The position numbers were made by a program, and so were the translations under genes. Source: Paractinoplanes bogorensis (lineage in GTDB: Bacteria > Actinomycetota > Actinomycetes > Mycobacteriales > Micromonosporaceae). From it: 64,000 nt of DNA. Below are positions 1-8,677 of the stretch, in pieces (positions within the stretch are counted from its first letter, which is position 1; each line of letters starts with the position of its first letter). The notes below the pieces were generated by a model, which had not been told where the DNA came from, made no database searches, and was given only the letters and a program-made list of their open reading frames with translations. The stretch covers positions 124,001 through 188,000 of the forward strand of contig NZ_JAHKKG010000011.1 in the NCBI RefSeq assembly GCF_018829635.1. Direction: 5' to 3'.

Positions 1-321
1 CACATCCTCACGCTCACGTGCGGCATCAACCTGGCCAGCGACCTGGCCGCGCAGCAACGGCACGAGGAGGCGTACGCACTGGACACGGAGATCCTCGACC
101 TGTGCCGGCATCACATCGGGGAGGACCACCCGTCCACCCTGGCCTGTTCACTCAACCTGTCGTTCGACCTGACCGCCCTCGGCCGCACCGCCGAGGCCGA
201 CGCACGATTCGACGCGACGATGACGGCCTATCGACGAGTTCTCGGGCCGGACCACCCGGCGATCAAGGCCGCGACCGAGCGGGTGCGAGCCAACTGCGAC
301 GTCGACCCGATGCAGTTCTGA
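1..321 (+). CDS. C-terminal end of a tetratricopeptide-repeat protein (FxSxx system TPR-like), partial
   Basis: The frame is open from the first base and ends at TGA 319-321, giving the last 106 residues of a larger protein. The residues form helical TPR-type repeats of the kinesin-light-chain style: a repeat with LDLCRHHIGEDHPSTL is followed by one with YRRVLGPDHPAI, the 'G.DHP.T/A' turn typical of bacterial TPR_10/TPR_12 units. Such proteins, often with an NB-ARC ATPase at the N-terminus, accompany FxSxx-COOH RiPP loci, and the convergent neighbour here is an HExxH protein of that system. The link to FxSxx is therefore contextual. The N-terminal domains lie outside the window. Confidence 0.8.
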   Translation, partial: HILTLTCGINLASDLAAQQRHEEAYALDTEILDLCRHHIGEDHPSTLACSLNLSFDLTALGRTAEADARFDATMTAYRRVLGPDHPAIKAATERVRANCDVDPMQF

Positions 322-324
322 CCC

Positions 325-2154
325 CTACTTCGCCCGGGCCAGCACCGGGGCCAGCCGGCGCGCCAGCTCGACCGGCCCGGTGGTGCGCCGGACGCCGGGG
401 TCGGCGAAGACCGCGCGGACGAGGTCGGGCCGCTCGTTGAGCACGGCCGCGGCATCCCGGTCGCCCTCGGCGTCGAGACTCATGGCGAGACCGACCCAGG
501 CCCTGGCCTCGTCGTCCGAGACGTGCGGGGCGCCGTCCGCATCCAGGCCGCTCAGCGTTCCGGTGAACGCCTCCCGGGCCGACCCGGGATCCTGGGCCAG
601 CAAGGCGTTCTCGGCGACCGTCACCGGATCCGTGCCGCCCGGACGAACAACGTCGGCCGCGACCGCCAGCCGGCGTGCTGCGGCCGGAATACGCTGACGC
701 CAGCGCAGGTCCGGATGCGGATCGATCACGGCAGCACCCAGGGCTGTCTCGCCGAGCCGTCCGACGTGGCCGGCAAGTTCAGCGACCTCTTCGTCCCGTG
801 GCCGGAAGTGCCGGAGGCGCCAGCCGATCCGGTGGCTGTCGGCGGTCAGGCGCGCGAGTCGTTCGACCGCGGGCCCGACGGCCTCCATCGGCTTGGCCTG
901 CCACTCCTCGACCTGCTGCCGCAGTCCGGTGAGGAGGATCCGGCCGGTCTCGGTCAGCGTCGTCGCGTCGAGTCCGATGCGGACGGACTCGGCGGTCTGC
1001 TGCAGGGCGTAGGCGTACTCGAACGCGGTGATCTCCCGCTCGGCACCGTCCACCTTCTGCAACCGGGTGCGCCAGAAGCGTGCAATGCCGAAGAAGGCAT
1101 AGATTCCCTGGATCAGCCCGCCCAGCGGGCGCGGGTCGTCGCGCCAGGGCGCGTAGTACAACCGGCCGTCGTCCGGCTCCGTCAGCTGGAGGAGGTGGAG
1201 CAGTGCCCCGAGCTTGATGTGCTGATACTCGTGGATCAGCGAGACGGCCATGATGGTCGCGTCCGGTGGCTCGGAGACCATCACGCTGCCGAACGCCTCA
1301 CCGCTGGACGCGCTGCGGGTCTCCCAACCCGGCAGGTGCTTGAGCGGCACGATCGCGGTGATCCCGCCGGCCATGGCGTCGGCATCGGCGGGATAGTCCC
1401 GGCACAGCGATTCCCAGGCGTCCGCGATCAGCCGCTGCCACCGGCCGAAGGCGTCGTCGTCCAGACGCACCGGCGGAACCGGGTCGCCGAGGTCACGAAG
1501 CGGGTCGAGATCGTCCAGCCAGACCGAGAGACGAAGGCTGTCGCCGGTCTCGACGCGGCGCAGGGACCACCATCCCGGCCGGCCGGGCTCGGGTTCCACG
1601 TCGGTGGCGTCGGCCGGGACCAGCAGGTCGTCGCCGATCCGGATCCGGCCGGCCTCGGTGCTCGCCTCGACGGTGTCGCCGGGCGTGCTGCCGGGGAAGC
1701 GGGCCAGGCCGTACGTGTGGATCATCGCGTTGCCGTCGCGCAGCGGTAGGCGAGCCGACCAGGTGAGGCCGGCCCGGGCCGCGACCGCGAGGGCAAACGC
1801 GTGGACGACACCGAGGTCGACGAACAGCGGTGCCGAGCTGGTGGCGCCGCCGTGCAGACGACGGAGAGCATAGGCGCACCCGCTGCCGACTCCGGGCTCC
1901 ATGAGGACGGAACGGAACGTTTCCGGGTCGGATGCCTGGGCCTCGGTGAGGATCGCCAGGACGGCGTCGACCGGAGCCAACGGGCCGAGAGTGTCCGGCC
2001 GGCTCGCGATCTCATTGAGCAGAGTGCTCAGCAGGAGGATTCGACGGCTCTCCTCGGTGACCCAGAATTCCCGGGTTATCTCAGCTGAACCGTCGCCCCG
2101 GGCCAGGACTGCGAATGATTCCGAGGACAAGCGGTGCCGGCTGACCGGGTGCAT
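325..2154 (-). CDS. HExxH motif-containing putative peptide beta-hydroxylase of an FxSxx-type RiPP locus
   Basis: This 609-residue protein carries a zincin-like HEYQH at residues 308-312 inside a long helix (SLIHEYQHIKLGALLHLL). That is the hallmark of the HEXXH-domain family associated with FxSxx-COOH peptides, some members of which are alpha-ketoglutarate-dependent peptide beta-hydroxylases. There is no signal peptide or membrane segment, so it should act in the cytoplasm. The ATG at 2154 has an upstream GGAGG at a somewhat long spacing. The precursor-like peptide gene lies 42 bp upstream on the same strand, so the two are probably co-transcribed. The TPR gene converges from the other side with only 3 bp between the stops. 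The family call is good; catalytic activity is inferred from the family. Confidence 0.82.
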   Translation of the reverse strand: MHPVSRHRLSSESFAVLARGDGSAEITREFWVTEESRRILLLSTLLNEIASRPDTLGPLAPVDAVLAILTEAQASDPETFRSVLMEPGVGSGCAYALRRLHGGATSSAPLFVDLGVVHAFALAVAARAGLTWSARLPLRDGNAMIHTYGLARFPGSTPGDTVEASTEAGRIRIGDDLLVPADATDVEPEPGRPGWWSLRRVETGDSLRLSVWLDDLDPLRDLGDPVPPVRLDDDAFGRWQRLIADAWESLCRDYPADADAMAGGITAIVPLKHLPGWETRSASSGEAFGSVMVSEPPDATIMAVSLIHEYQHIKLGALLHLLQLTEPDDGRLYYAPWRDDPRPLGGLIQGIYAFFGIARFWRTRLQKVDGAEREITAFEYAYALQQTAESVRIGLDATTLTETGRILLTGLRQQVEEWQAKPMEAVGPAVERLARLTADSHRIGWRLRHFRPRDEEVAELAGHVGRLGETALGAAVIDPHPDLRWRQRIPAAARRLAVAADVVRPGGTDPVTVAENALLAQDPGSAREAFTGTLSGLDADGAPHVSDDEARAWVGLAMSLDAEGDRDAAAVLNERPDLVRAVFADPGVRRTTGPVELARRLAPVLARAK

Positions 2155-2196
2155 CGGGTGAGGTTCCTCCAGAGCGGCGAACGGGTGGGTCGGTGG

Positions 2197-2373
2197 TCAG
2201 TCGGCCCGGCCCGGCGGCCCCGTTCCGATGTTCACCCGAGGTCGATCCACCTGGTTGATCAGCATGCGGCGGAACGGCTCCAGGGCGTCCTGGGGCGCTT
2301 GCCGGCACAACTGATCGAGGGTTGCCCCGCTGAGGTCGGCGAGATCAGTCTCGATCGCCGTGGTCTTGTCCAA
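2197..2373 (-). CDS. Small FxSxx-like RiPP precursor peptide with a non-canonical C-terminus
   Basis: A 58-residue reading from TTG 2373, preceded by GGTAGGG with 5-nt spacing, gives a peptide with a leader-like segment (TDLADLSGATLDQL) resembling FxSxx-COOH leaders: an acidic D-L-x-x-L-S/T-G-x-x-L block, then an amphipathic helix ending in RRML. Such precursors normally end in Phe-x-Ser-x-x. This one ends NIGTGPPGRAD and has no aromatic residue in the tail. Longer in-frame starts exist at GTG 2409 (70 aa) and TTG 2457 (86 aa), but neither has a convincing ribosome site. Its position directly upstream of the HExxH enzyme supports a precursor role. It could also be a diverged non-substrate relative. 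Confidence 0.55.
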   Translation of the reverse strand: MDKTTAIETDLADLSGATLDQLCRQAPQDALEPFRRMLINQVDRPRVNIGTGPPGRAD

Positions 2374-2741
2374 GGCATCCCTACCGGTTATGTGCGCTAT
2401 GACGGTCACTTCGGTGTACTTCAGCCGTTTTTCTGCCGCATTGGGCCCGAGGCCCAAGGACAGAGGACGCGAAAGTACCGTCCGCGATCCGTCAACGGAT
2501 AACGTCCGGGATTCTTTTTAGTTGCGGGTAAGGCTCGTACCTTTCCTCCGCGCCCGTTGTCGTGCATCGACCGCCCGTCACATTGCGGGTAAAGGGCGTT
2601 GACTTTCCCAGGGTAGTCGCTTGCCCAGCCTGGCGGAGCGACTTCCCCTGAAAGGGTGAACGGGTCCAGGCGGGCGAGGCGGATAGTGATGACGGTCAAT
2701 GTATGTTAACGTAAACATCCCGTGGGTCGAGGGAGGTTGTC
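2374..2741. promoter_or_regulatory. Divergent intergenic region with no gene; promoters of the RiPP peptide and the galactanase
   Basis: I see no credible gene here. The stretch holds a direct repeat TTGCGGGTAA at 2522-2531 and 2583-2592, the operator at 2703-2718, and a ribosome site GGGAGG at 2731-2736 with 5-nt spacing to ATG 2742. Short open frames on either strand lack coding character. Confidence 0.5.
2703..2718. promoter_or_regulatory. LacI-family-type operator upstream of the galactanase
   Basis: ATGTTAACGTAAACAT is a 16-bp near-perfect palindrome with a central CG, one symmetric pair broken. It lies 24 bp before the start codon of the GH30 gene. The TGTtaACGtaaACA form matches the LacI/CcpA-type operator class that controls sugar-degradation genes. 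The cognate regulator is not in this window. Confidence 0.65.
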
Positions 2742-4199
2742 ATGGTCACGCGCAGGACAGTTCTCGGGGCCGCAAGTGCCGGCGTGGTAGGCGGCGCGCT
2801 GCTCGGCGACGCGGCGCGGGCGGACGCCACGATCACCGTCGACCCGGCCGCCGCGTACGGGAGCTGGCAAGGTTGGGGAACCTCGCTGGCCTGGTGGGCC
2901 AACGTCTTCGGCGATCGCGACGACTTCGCCGATCTGTTCTTCACGACTAAGTCGGTCACCTACAACGGCGCTGCCCGTCCCGGCCTGGGCCTGACCATCG
3001 CGCGTTACAACCTCGGCGCCAGCAGCTGGAACGACGTGGCCGGCGAGCGCATGGTCGCCTCACCCAACATCCCCCGGTTCAAGCAGATCGAGGGCTTCTG
3101 GCAGGACTGGCGCAACCCCGACCCGGCCTCGACCGCCTGGAACTGGAACGCCGACGCCAAACAGCGCACCGCCCTGGTCAAGGCGACCCAGCGGGGCGCG
3201 ATCAGTGAGCTGTTCGCCAACTCCCCGATGTGGTGGATGTGCCTCAACCACAACCCGTCCGGCGCGGCCGACGGCGGGCTCAACCTGCAGTCGTGGAACC
3301 ACACCCAGCACGCCGCCCACCTGGCCGCCGTCGCCCGGCGGGCCCGCGACAGCTGGGGCGTGACGTTCCGGACGGTGGACCCGTTCAACGAGCCCTCCTC
3401 CAACTGGTGGCGCGCCGACGGCACCCAGGAAGGCTGTTACATCGGCGCGTCCACCCAGGGCAGCGTGCTGGCCCAGCTGCGGGCCGAACTCAACCGGCAG
3501 GGCCTCACCGGCGTCACGATCTCCGCCTCGGACGAGACCAACTACGACGTCGCCCGCAGCACCTTCGCGAGCTTCGACGCCACCACCCGCGGGCTGATCG
3601 GTCAGGTCAACGCGCACGGCTACGGCGGTTCGGGCGGGCGGCGTGACCTGCTCTTCAACGACGTACGGGCGGCAGGCAAGGTGCTCTGGAACTCGGAGAC
3701 CGGCGACGGCGACGGCACCGGCCTCACCCTGGCCGCGAACCTGTGCCTGGACTGGCGCTGGCTGCACCCCACGGCCTGGGTCTACTGGCAGGTCATGGAC
3801 CCGACCGCCGGCTGGGGCACGATCCGCTACGACGCGGGCAGCCTGACGGCCGGGGCGGTCGAGACCAAGTTCTATGTGCTGGCCCAGTTCACCCGGCACA
3901 TCCGCCCCGGCATGCGGATCATCGACACCGGAGCCGGCAACGCGGCCGCCGCCTATGACCCGTCGGCCCGCCGCCTGGCCGTGGTGGCGGTCAACACCGG
4001 CGCCGCTCAGACCCTGACGTTCGACCTGTCCCGCTTCGCCCAGGCACCGGACGGGACCGTCACCCGATGGTCCACGGTCCCGTCCGGCACCGATCGCTAC
4101 ACCGGCCGGACCGACCTGCAAATGACCGGCAAGTCCGTACGGGTCCCGTTCCCCGCAGCCTCGGTCCAGACCGTCCAGATCGACGGCGTGACGATCTGA
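2742..4199 (+). CDS. Secreted glycoside hydrolase family 30, endo-beta-1,6-galactanase-like
   Basis: The 485-residue protein begins with a twin-arginine signal (MVTRRTVLGAASAGVVGG..ARADA), so it is likely exported folded. The mature part opens with the GH30 signature 'GSWQGWGTSLAWWA'. Acid/base Glu is in DPFNEPSSNWW (about residue 217) and the nucleophile Glu in VLWNSETGDGDG (about residue 319), both on the expected strands of the TIM barrel. A small C-terminal beta domain follows (about 395-485). The NEPSSNWW form and overall length resemble actinobacterial endo-beta-1,6-galactanases acting on arabinogalactan side chains. Substrate is inferred from the family. It is a single gene behind a LacI-type operator, so probably sugar-inducible. 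Confidence 0.85.
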   Translation: MVTRRTVLGAASAGVVGGALLGDAARADATITVDPAAAYGSWQGWGTSLAWWANVFGDRDDFADLFFTTKSVTYNGAARPGLGLTIARYNLGASSWNDVAGERMVASPNIPRFKQIEGFWQDWRNPDPASTAWNWNADAKQRTALVKATQRGAISELFANSPMWWMCLNHNPSGAADGGLNLQSWNHTQHAAHLAAVARRARDSWGVTFRTVDPFNEPSSNWWRADGTQEGCYIGASTQGSVLAQLRAELNRQGLTGVTISASDETNYDVARSTFASFDATTRGLIGQVNAHGYGGSGGRRDLLFNDVRAAGKVLWNSETGDGDGTGLTLAANLCLDWRWLHPTAWVYWQVMDPTAGWGTIRYDAGSLTAGAVETKFYVLAQFTRHIRPGMRIIDTGAGNAAAAYDPSARRLAVVAVNTGAAQTLTFDLSRFAQAPDGTVTRWSTVPSGTDRYTGRTDLQMTGKSVRVPFPAASVQTVQIDGVTI

Positions 4200-4328
4200 T
4201 CACGCCTCGGCTTCATCGACGCGTCTCAGAGAACGAGCCCGACGCGCCGGCGACCGCGTAGTCGTCCTCCCGCGTGCCGATTCCGATGCCGAGGGTGAAC
4301 CGTCCCCCGGCGAGGACGTTCGGACGGC

Positions 4329-5750
4329 TCAGAGCAGGCGCCGGATGTCGCCGTACGCCCGGTAGAAGCCCCCGCGAGCCGCCTCGCGCACGCCACCCAC
4401 GACGTAGCGCGAACCCCGCTCGCGGATCCCCTTGGGGAACTGCACCTGCCAGTCGCGGTGATATCCGCTGCTGACCACGCGGATCCGCAGTCGTCCGCTC
4501 TCTTCGACGCACTCGACCACCACGCCACCCTCGACGTCGTGGATGACCTCGACCGTGGTCGACGGCACGACCGCGGGCATGCGCGGCGGCGCCTTGACGT
4601 CGACCACCTCGGGAATCGTGCCGCTGACGGCCGACTGGATCGCCGCCTCACTGGCGTCGATGCAGGCCAGCGCCCCACTGGTGGTGACGATGTAGAGCCG
4701 CTCGTCGCGGTACTGCATCGAGTAGGCCGACCCGCAGCCCGTGCCCAGCTTCCACAGCCGGGTGCCGTTCATGTCGAAGCAGTAGATCGACGAGCTGCTG
4801 TCACCCGCGAACACGTAGCGCCCGTCCTTCGACGTCGCGCACGAGTAGACCGCCGCGTCGCACCGGTAGGTCTGCCGGTGCGAGCCGTCCTTGCCCAGCT
4901 CGACCACCTGACGGGTCGCCGTGCCGGCGTAGAGGGTGTCGCGCTCCTGCCACCCGAAGAGCACCGCGCCGGTGGGGGAGTTCCACAGTTCTTTCCCCGC
5001 ACGCCAGTCATAGCTGGTCACCCCGCTCGAGTGCCCGTGGTGCACCGCCTCGGCGTCACAGCGCACCATCCAGGCCGAACTGCCCCGCCCCGGCCGCCGC
5101 CAGAGGAACTCGTCTTCGTGGTCGATCGTCGCGATCCCGCCGCCCGAGTCGCTCACGCCGAGCACGCCGTCGTGGATGTCGAGCCAGTAGATGTCGATCG
5201 ACGGGTCGATCCGGTAGGCCAGGCGCGGCACCTTGCCCGACAGGTCGTAGACGTTGCCGTCGTCGCAGCCCGCGTAGATCCAGCCGTCGTCGGCCACGAT
5301 GCACTTCACGCCGTCGGGCAGGCGGAACTGCTGCAGCACCTCGGCGCCGTGGCTGAGCGTGGTGATGACGCCATTTTCGTTGCCGACCATGCACACGTCG
5401 CCGTCGACGAAGATGCCGAAGGCCGGGCTGCCCGAGTCGTAACGCCACAGCACCGGCGCCCGGTTGGCCGTCGACCGGGTGCTGACGATCTGACGGCGCG
5501 AGATCGAGCGCGGGGCCCGGCCGCCCGGCACCGCCGGGGCGTACCCCTTGCGAACCTTCTCCCCGATCTTCTTCGACGCCTCCGCCTTGGCCTTGTCGCC
5601 GGTGGTGAACGACGACTGCTTGACCTGGCCGCGGTCGCCGATGCGTCCATAGCGGATGGTCACGTCGGGGCCGTCGACCGTCACCTCATAGAACTTGTGC
5701 GCGCTCCCGGAGTCTTCGGAGAGCTCGAGGTACGTCGTCTCGGCCGGCAT
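4329..5750 (-). CDS. WGR-domain protein with PQQ/WD40-like beta-propeller
   Basis: The chosen ATG at 5750 follows AAAGGTGG, giving 473 residues; an upstream extension in the same frame lacks a ribosome site. Residues about 5-75 form a WGR domain (YYEVTVDG-type core seen as FYEVTVDGPDVTIRYGRIGDRGQ, then a Lys-rich helix KAKAEASKKIGEKVRKGY). The remainder is a series of beta-propeller blades with repeated 'DDGWIYAGCDDGNVYDLSG' and 'KDGRYVFAGDSSSSIYCFD' units typical of PQQ-like repeats. WGR domains are found in PARPs and bacterial DNA-associated proteins. There is no signal peptide, so a cytoplasmic role is likely. Function unknown. It lies 68 bp downstream of the serine hydrolase on the same strand. 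Confidence 0.8.
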   Translation of the reverse strand: MPAETTYLELSEDSGSAHKFYEVTVDGPDVTIRYGRIGDRGQVKQSSFTTGDKAKAEASKKIGEKVRKGYAPAVPGGRAPRSISRRQIVSTRSTANRAPVLWRYDSGSPAFGIFVDGDVCMVGNENGVITTLSHGAEVLQQFRLPDGVKCIVADDGWIYAGCDDGNVYDLSGKVPRLAYRIDPSIDIYWLDIHDGVLGVSDSGGGIATIDHEDEFLWRRPGRGSSAWMVRCDAEAVHHGHSSGVTSYDWRAGKELWNSPTGAVLFGWQERDTLYAGTATRQVVELGKDGSHRQTYRCDAAVYSCATSKDGRYVFAGDSSSSIYCFDMNGTRLWKLGTGCGSAYSMQYRDERLYIVTTSGALACIDASEAAIQSAVSGTIPEVVDVKAPPRMPAVVPSTTVEVIHDVEGGVVVECVEESGRLRIRVVSSGYHRDWQVQFPKGIRERGSRYVVGGVREAARGGFYRAYGDIRRLL

Positions 5751-5818
5751 GCGGGGCCACCTTTCGCGAGGGGTGCGATTCGATGGCCCCGAAGCTAGCG
5801 CCCGGGTACGACAAAAAC

Positions 5819-6934
5819 TCAGGCGGGTCCGCACAGGACGTCGTCGATGGCGCGAGAGATCCGGTCGGTGACCGCGGTCGATGAGGAGGCCAGCTGCGTG
5901 GTCAGCGACAGCACGACTACCCGCTTGCCGTTGGTGGTCACCCCGTTGGCCGTGTGCACGCCGAGGACGTCACCGCCGTGCGCCCAGTACCCGCCGCAGC
6001 GGTTCGGATAGAACTCGATACCCAGCCCGTACCGTACGCCCGGCGAGTAGTCCTGCCACGTCGTCGCGAGCACGGTCTTGTGCATCTCGGCCATCTCCGG
6101 CGCCCGCAGAAGACGACCCTGCTGCAACGCCGCCCAGAAACGCACCAGGTCGGACGGCGTGCTGACGAGCGCTCCCGCCGCCCCGGCCGCCGTCGGGTTG
6201 AACAGGGTGGTGTCGGTCAGCGGACCGTCCGGCGCCCATTGCTGATACTCCTTGGCGTGCGGGCGGGGCAGCGACGCCCGGTCGCCCGGATCCGACGTGT
6301 GCGTCAGGCCGAGCGGCCGCAGGATCCGGTCGCGCACCTCGCTCGCCCACGGCCGCCCGGTGATCCGCTCGACGATCATCCCGGCCAGGATGTAATTGGT
6401 GTTGGAATAGTCCCACGACGTGCCCGGCGTGAAGTTCGGCGGATTCTTCATCGCCAATGCGACCAGATCCCGCGGCTCGTAGTGGTCGAACCGGTGGGCC
6501 AGATAGCCGTCATAGGAGGCGACCGTTTCCAGCGAGCGCGTGTAGTCGTAGATGCCGCTGGTGTGCTGCAGCAGTTGCCGCACGGTGATTCGCCGGCCGT
6601 CGTTGCCGTTTCCGGTCACCACTCCCGGCAGCCGCTTTTCCACGGTGTCGTCGAGCGAGAGCCGTCCCTCGCCGACCAGTTGCAGCAGCACGACCGAGGT
6701 GAAGGTCTTGGTGTTGCTGCCCATCCGGAAATAGCCGTCCCACGGCACCGGGGTCTTTCTCCCGAGGTCACCGAATCCGGCCCGCGCCCGGGTGGTCCGC
6801 CCTTCGAGCAAAGCGTTTCCCTGTACGCCGGAGATGCCGATCGCGTGCAGATCGGTCACCGCCGTCCGCATCGGAGTGGCCGGAGTCCCCGGTGCGACGA
6901 GGGTGGCCGCCAGTAGCGCCGCTACTGCGAACAT
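5819..6934 (-). CDS. Secreted serine hydrolase, beta-lactamase class C / DD-carboxypeptidase-like
   Basis: Start ATG 6934 is preceded by AGGAGG with 6-nt spacing; the longer open frame beyond it is antisense to the ricin gene and is rejected. The 371-residue protein has a hydrophobic N-terminal signal (MFAVAALLAATLVAPGTPA). The penicillin-recognising fold motifs are all visible: SxxK as S73-NT-K76, YxN as Y176-S-N178, and a C-terminal HGG (AHGGDVLGVHT) in place of KTG. This is typical of the Pfam Beta-lactamase family of esterases, D-aminopeptidases and R61-type carboxypeptidases. The true substrate cannot be told from sequence. It is divergent from the ricin/beta-helix gene. Confidence 0.85.
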   Translation of the reverse strand: MFAVAALLAATLVAPGTPATPMRTAVTDLHAIGISGVQGNALLEGRTTRARAGFGDLGRKTPVPWDGYFRMGSNTKTFTSVVLLQLVGEGRLSLDDTVEKRLPGVVTGNGNDGRRITVRQLLQHTSGIYDYTRSLETVASYDGYLAHRFDHYEPRDLVALAMKNPPNFTPGTSWDYSNTNYILAGMIVERITGRPWASEVRDRILRPLGLTHTSDPGDRASLPRPHAKEYQQWAPDGPLTDTTLFNPTAAGAAGALVSTPSDLVRFWAALQQGRLLRAPEMAEMHKTVLATTWQDYSPGVRYGLGIEFYPNRCGGYWAHGGDVLGVHTANGVTTNGKRVVVLSLTTQLASSSTAVTDRISRAIDDVLCGPA

Positions 6935-7034
6935 GTCGAGCCTCCTGAATGTGGTGGAGATCCGACCGTACGAAGACCGCCCGGCCGTTCCGAGCCGGTT
7001 GACCCCCATCTTCGGGGTGGGGTTACCACCACCC

Positions 7035-7063
7035 TTGACACGGTTTGGGAGCGTGCCCAGACT
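7035..7063 (+). promoter_or_regulatory. Sigma-70-type promoter giving a probable leaderless transcript
   Basis: A -35 TTGACA at 7035-7040 and a -10 CAGACT at 7058-7063 are separated by exactly 17 bp. Transcription would start around 7070, which is the A of the ATG of the ricin/beta-helix gene, and no Shine-Dalgarno sequence is present between them. Confidence 0.6.
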
Positions 7064-7069
7064 GCATAG

Positions 7070-8677
7070 ATGTCTATCTATGTGAACGATAACAGGCATT
7101 GGCGGGCCGCCCTGACCGGCCTCCTTGTCGCCGTGCTGGCCATCACGGGTGTCGTCTTCGGGTTGCCCACCGCCCAGGCGGCCACGGTGAACACGTCGGC
7201 CTGGTACGTCTTCGTGAACCGCAACAGCGGTAAGGCGATGGATGTCTACAACCTGGCCACCAATGCCGGTGCGGGCATCGCGCAGTTCACTCGCAACGAC
7301 GGAAACTGGCAGCAATGGCAGTTCGTCGACGCAGGCAGCGGCTATTACAAGATCTGGAGCCGGCACAGCGGCCTGGTTCTCGAACTGCCCAATGCCAACG
7401 ACGGCACGCAGCTCATTCAGAACACCGACAACGGCACCACGCGGCAGCAGTTCACGCTGAAGGATTCCGCCGGCGGATACGTGCGCCTGCTCAACCGGCA
7501 CAGCGGCAAGGCGGTCGAGACGTGGGAATGGTCCACCGCCGACGGCGCGGTCGTCGCGCAGTACGGTGATCTCGACGGCGCCAACCAGCAGTGGCAGATG
7601 GTGGCGGTCAATGCGGGCAGCGGCTGCGGATCCGGCACCTTCCAGTCCGAGGTCACGGTCAGCGGCAGCGCCTGGACCGCCCGCAATGCCTCGGGCGCGA
7701 GCGTCTATTCCGGCACCGATTTCCGGGCGGCGGTTCAGGCCGGAATCGGCAGCCTCACCGCGGGCCGCACCTCGATGCAACGAGTCGTGGTGCGCGGCAA
7801 CGGTTCCATGTCCGCGGGAACACGCATCTCCCTCGCCTCCTACACGTCCCTCTCGGTGTGCGGCACCATCACCGTGACCGGCTCGGGAAGCGGCGACTAC
7901 GCCCCGATCTATGCGCGTGGGGTCAGCAACATCGAGGTGCCCTATCTGAACCTGGCCGGCTCCCCGATCTACGGCATCTTCCTGCGCAACGTGACCAATG
8001 TCTGGCTCGGTCAGCTCGATATGCGCCTCAGTGCCGGTCTGGGCGTGCGCATCGACAATCGTGGCGACACCAGCCAGTGGACCAGAAACGTCAAAGTCGA
8101 TTCCGTGTACGTGTCCGGAGCGTCCTCACACGCCATGGAGACCTATGGCGTCGACGGCATCACGATCGGCACCGTCACCGCCCGAAACGTCGGCGAGTCG
8201 GGCCTGCTGCTCAATCAGACCATCAACGCGACGGTCGGCACCGTCGACGCCGAGAACGCCGGAGCCGGTACGGGCTACGCCGCGTTCCGGATGGCCAACC
8301 GCAACGGCCGGATCGGCGACGCGTACCCGAACAACATCAAGGTCGGATCGGTGAAGGCGCGCGGCGGCGGCCGGGGCGTGTTCTGCGTTTCGGAGAGCGG
8401 CGGCGTGACCATCGACCGGGTCGACATCGCCGGCACCGGCAACAATTCGGTGCTCGTCGAGAACTGCTACAACGTCGTTATCGCCGGTGCCTCGGGCACG
8501 ATCAGCGGGGGCGGCGAGGTCCGCATCGCGGCCCGCACCGAGTTCGCCCCGTCGTCGGGCATCCGGTTCCAAAACCTGACCGTCGCCAACACCAACGTCA
8601 CCTGGAGCCCGTGCACCGGCAGCAACAACACGATCAGCAATGTGACCCGCACGAATTCGACGCTCACCTGGTGTTGA
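7070..8677 (+). CDS. Secreted ricin-B-lectin / right-handed parallel beta-helix protein (pectate-lyase-like)
   Basis: The 535-residue product has a Sec signal (ALTGLLVAVLAITGVVFGLPTAQAA). It continues with a ricin-type beta-trefoil at about residues 40-180, showing repeated NRNSGKAMDVYN / RHSGLVLELPN / RHSGKAVETWEW units and QxW motifs (QQWQF, QQWQM). From about residue 195 to the end it forms a right-handed parallel beta-helix with many Asn/Val/Thr turns (PbH1-like), the fold of pectate lyases and polygalacturonases. It is most likely an extracellular polysaccharide-binding enzyme. Catalytic residues cannot be assigned, so lyase or hydrolase activity is unproven. The promoter places the transcription start at the ATG. 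Confidence 0.8.
   Translation: MSIYVNDNRHWRAALTGLLVAVLAITGVVFGLPTAQAATVNTSAWYVFVNRNSGKAMDVYNLATNAGAGIAQFTRNDGNWQQWQFVDAGSGYYKIWSRHSGLVLELPNANDGTQLIQNTDNGTTRQQFTLKDSAGGYVRLLNRHSGKAVETWEWSTADGAVVAQYGDLDGANQQWQMVAVNAGSGCGSGTFQSEVTVSGSAWTARNASGASVYSGTDFRAAVQAGIGSLTAGRTSMQRVVVRGNGSMSAGTRISLASYTSLSVCGTITVTGSGSGDYAPIYARGVSNIEVPYLNLAGSPIYGIFLRNVTNVWLGQLDMRLSAGLGVRIDNRGDTSQWTRNVKVDSVYVSGASSHAMETYGVDGITIGTVTARNVGESGLLLNQTINATVGTVDAENAGAGTGYAAFRMANRNGRIGDAYPNNIKVGSVKARGGGRGVFCVSESGGVTIDRVDIAGTGNNSVLVENCYNVVIAGASGTISGGGEVRIAARTEFAPSSGIRFQNLTVANTNVTWSPCTGSNNTISNVTRTNSTLTWC
7081..7094. promoter_or_regulatory. LacI-type operator-like site overlapping the 5' end of the ricin/beta-helix gene
   Basis: TGTGAACGATAACA is an imperfect inverted repeat around a central CG and resembles the operator in front of the GH30 gene (TGT.AACG..AACA class). 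It would sit at about +12 to +25 of the predicted transcript, a position where a repressor could block elongation. Confidence 0.4.

Noticed and set aside
6935..7780. N-terminal extension of the serine hydrolase to 653 residues
   Set aside because: The extension is antisense to the ricin domain; AGGAGG plus signal peptide place the start at 6934.
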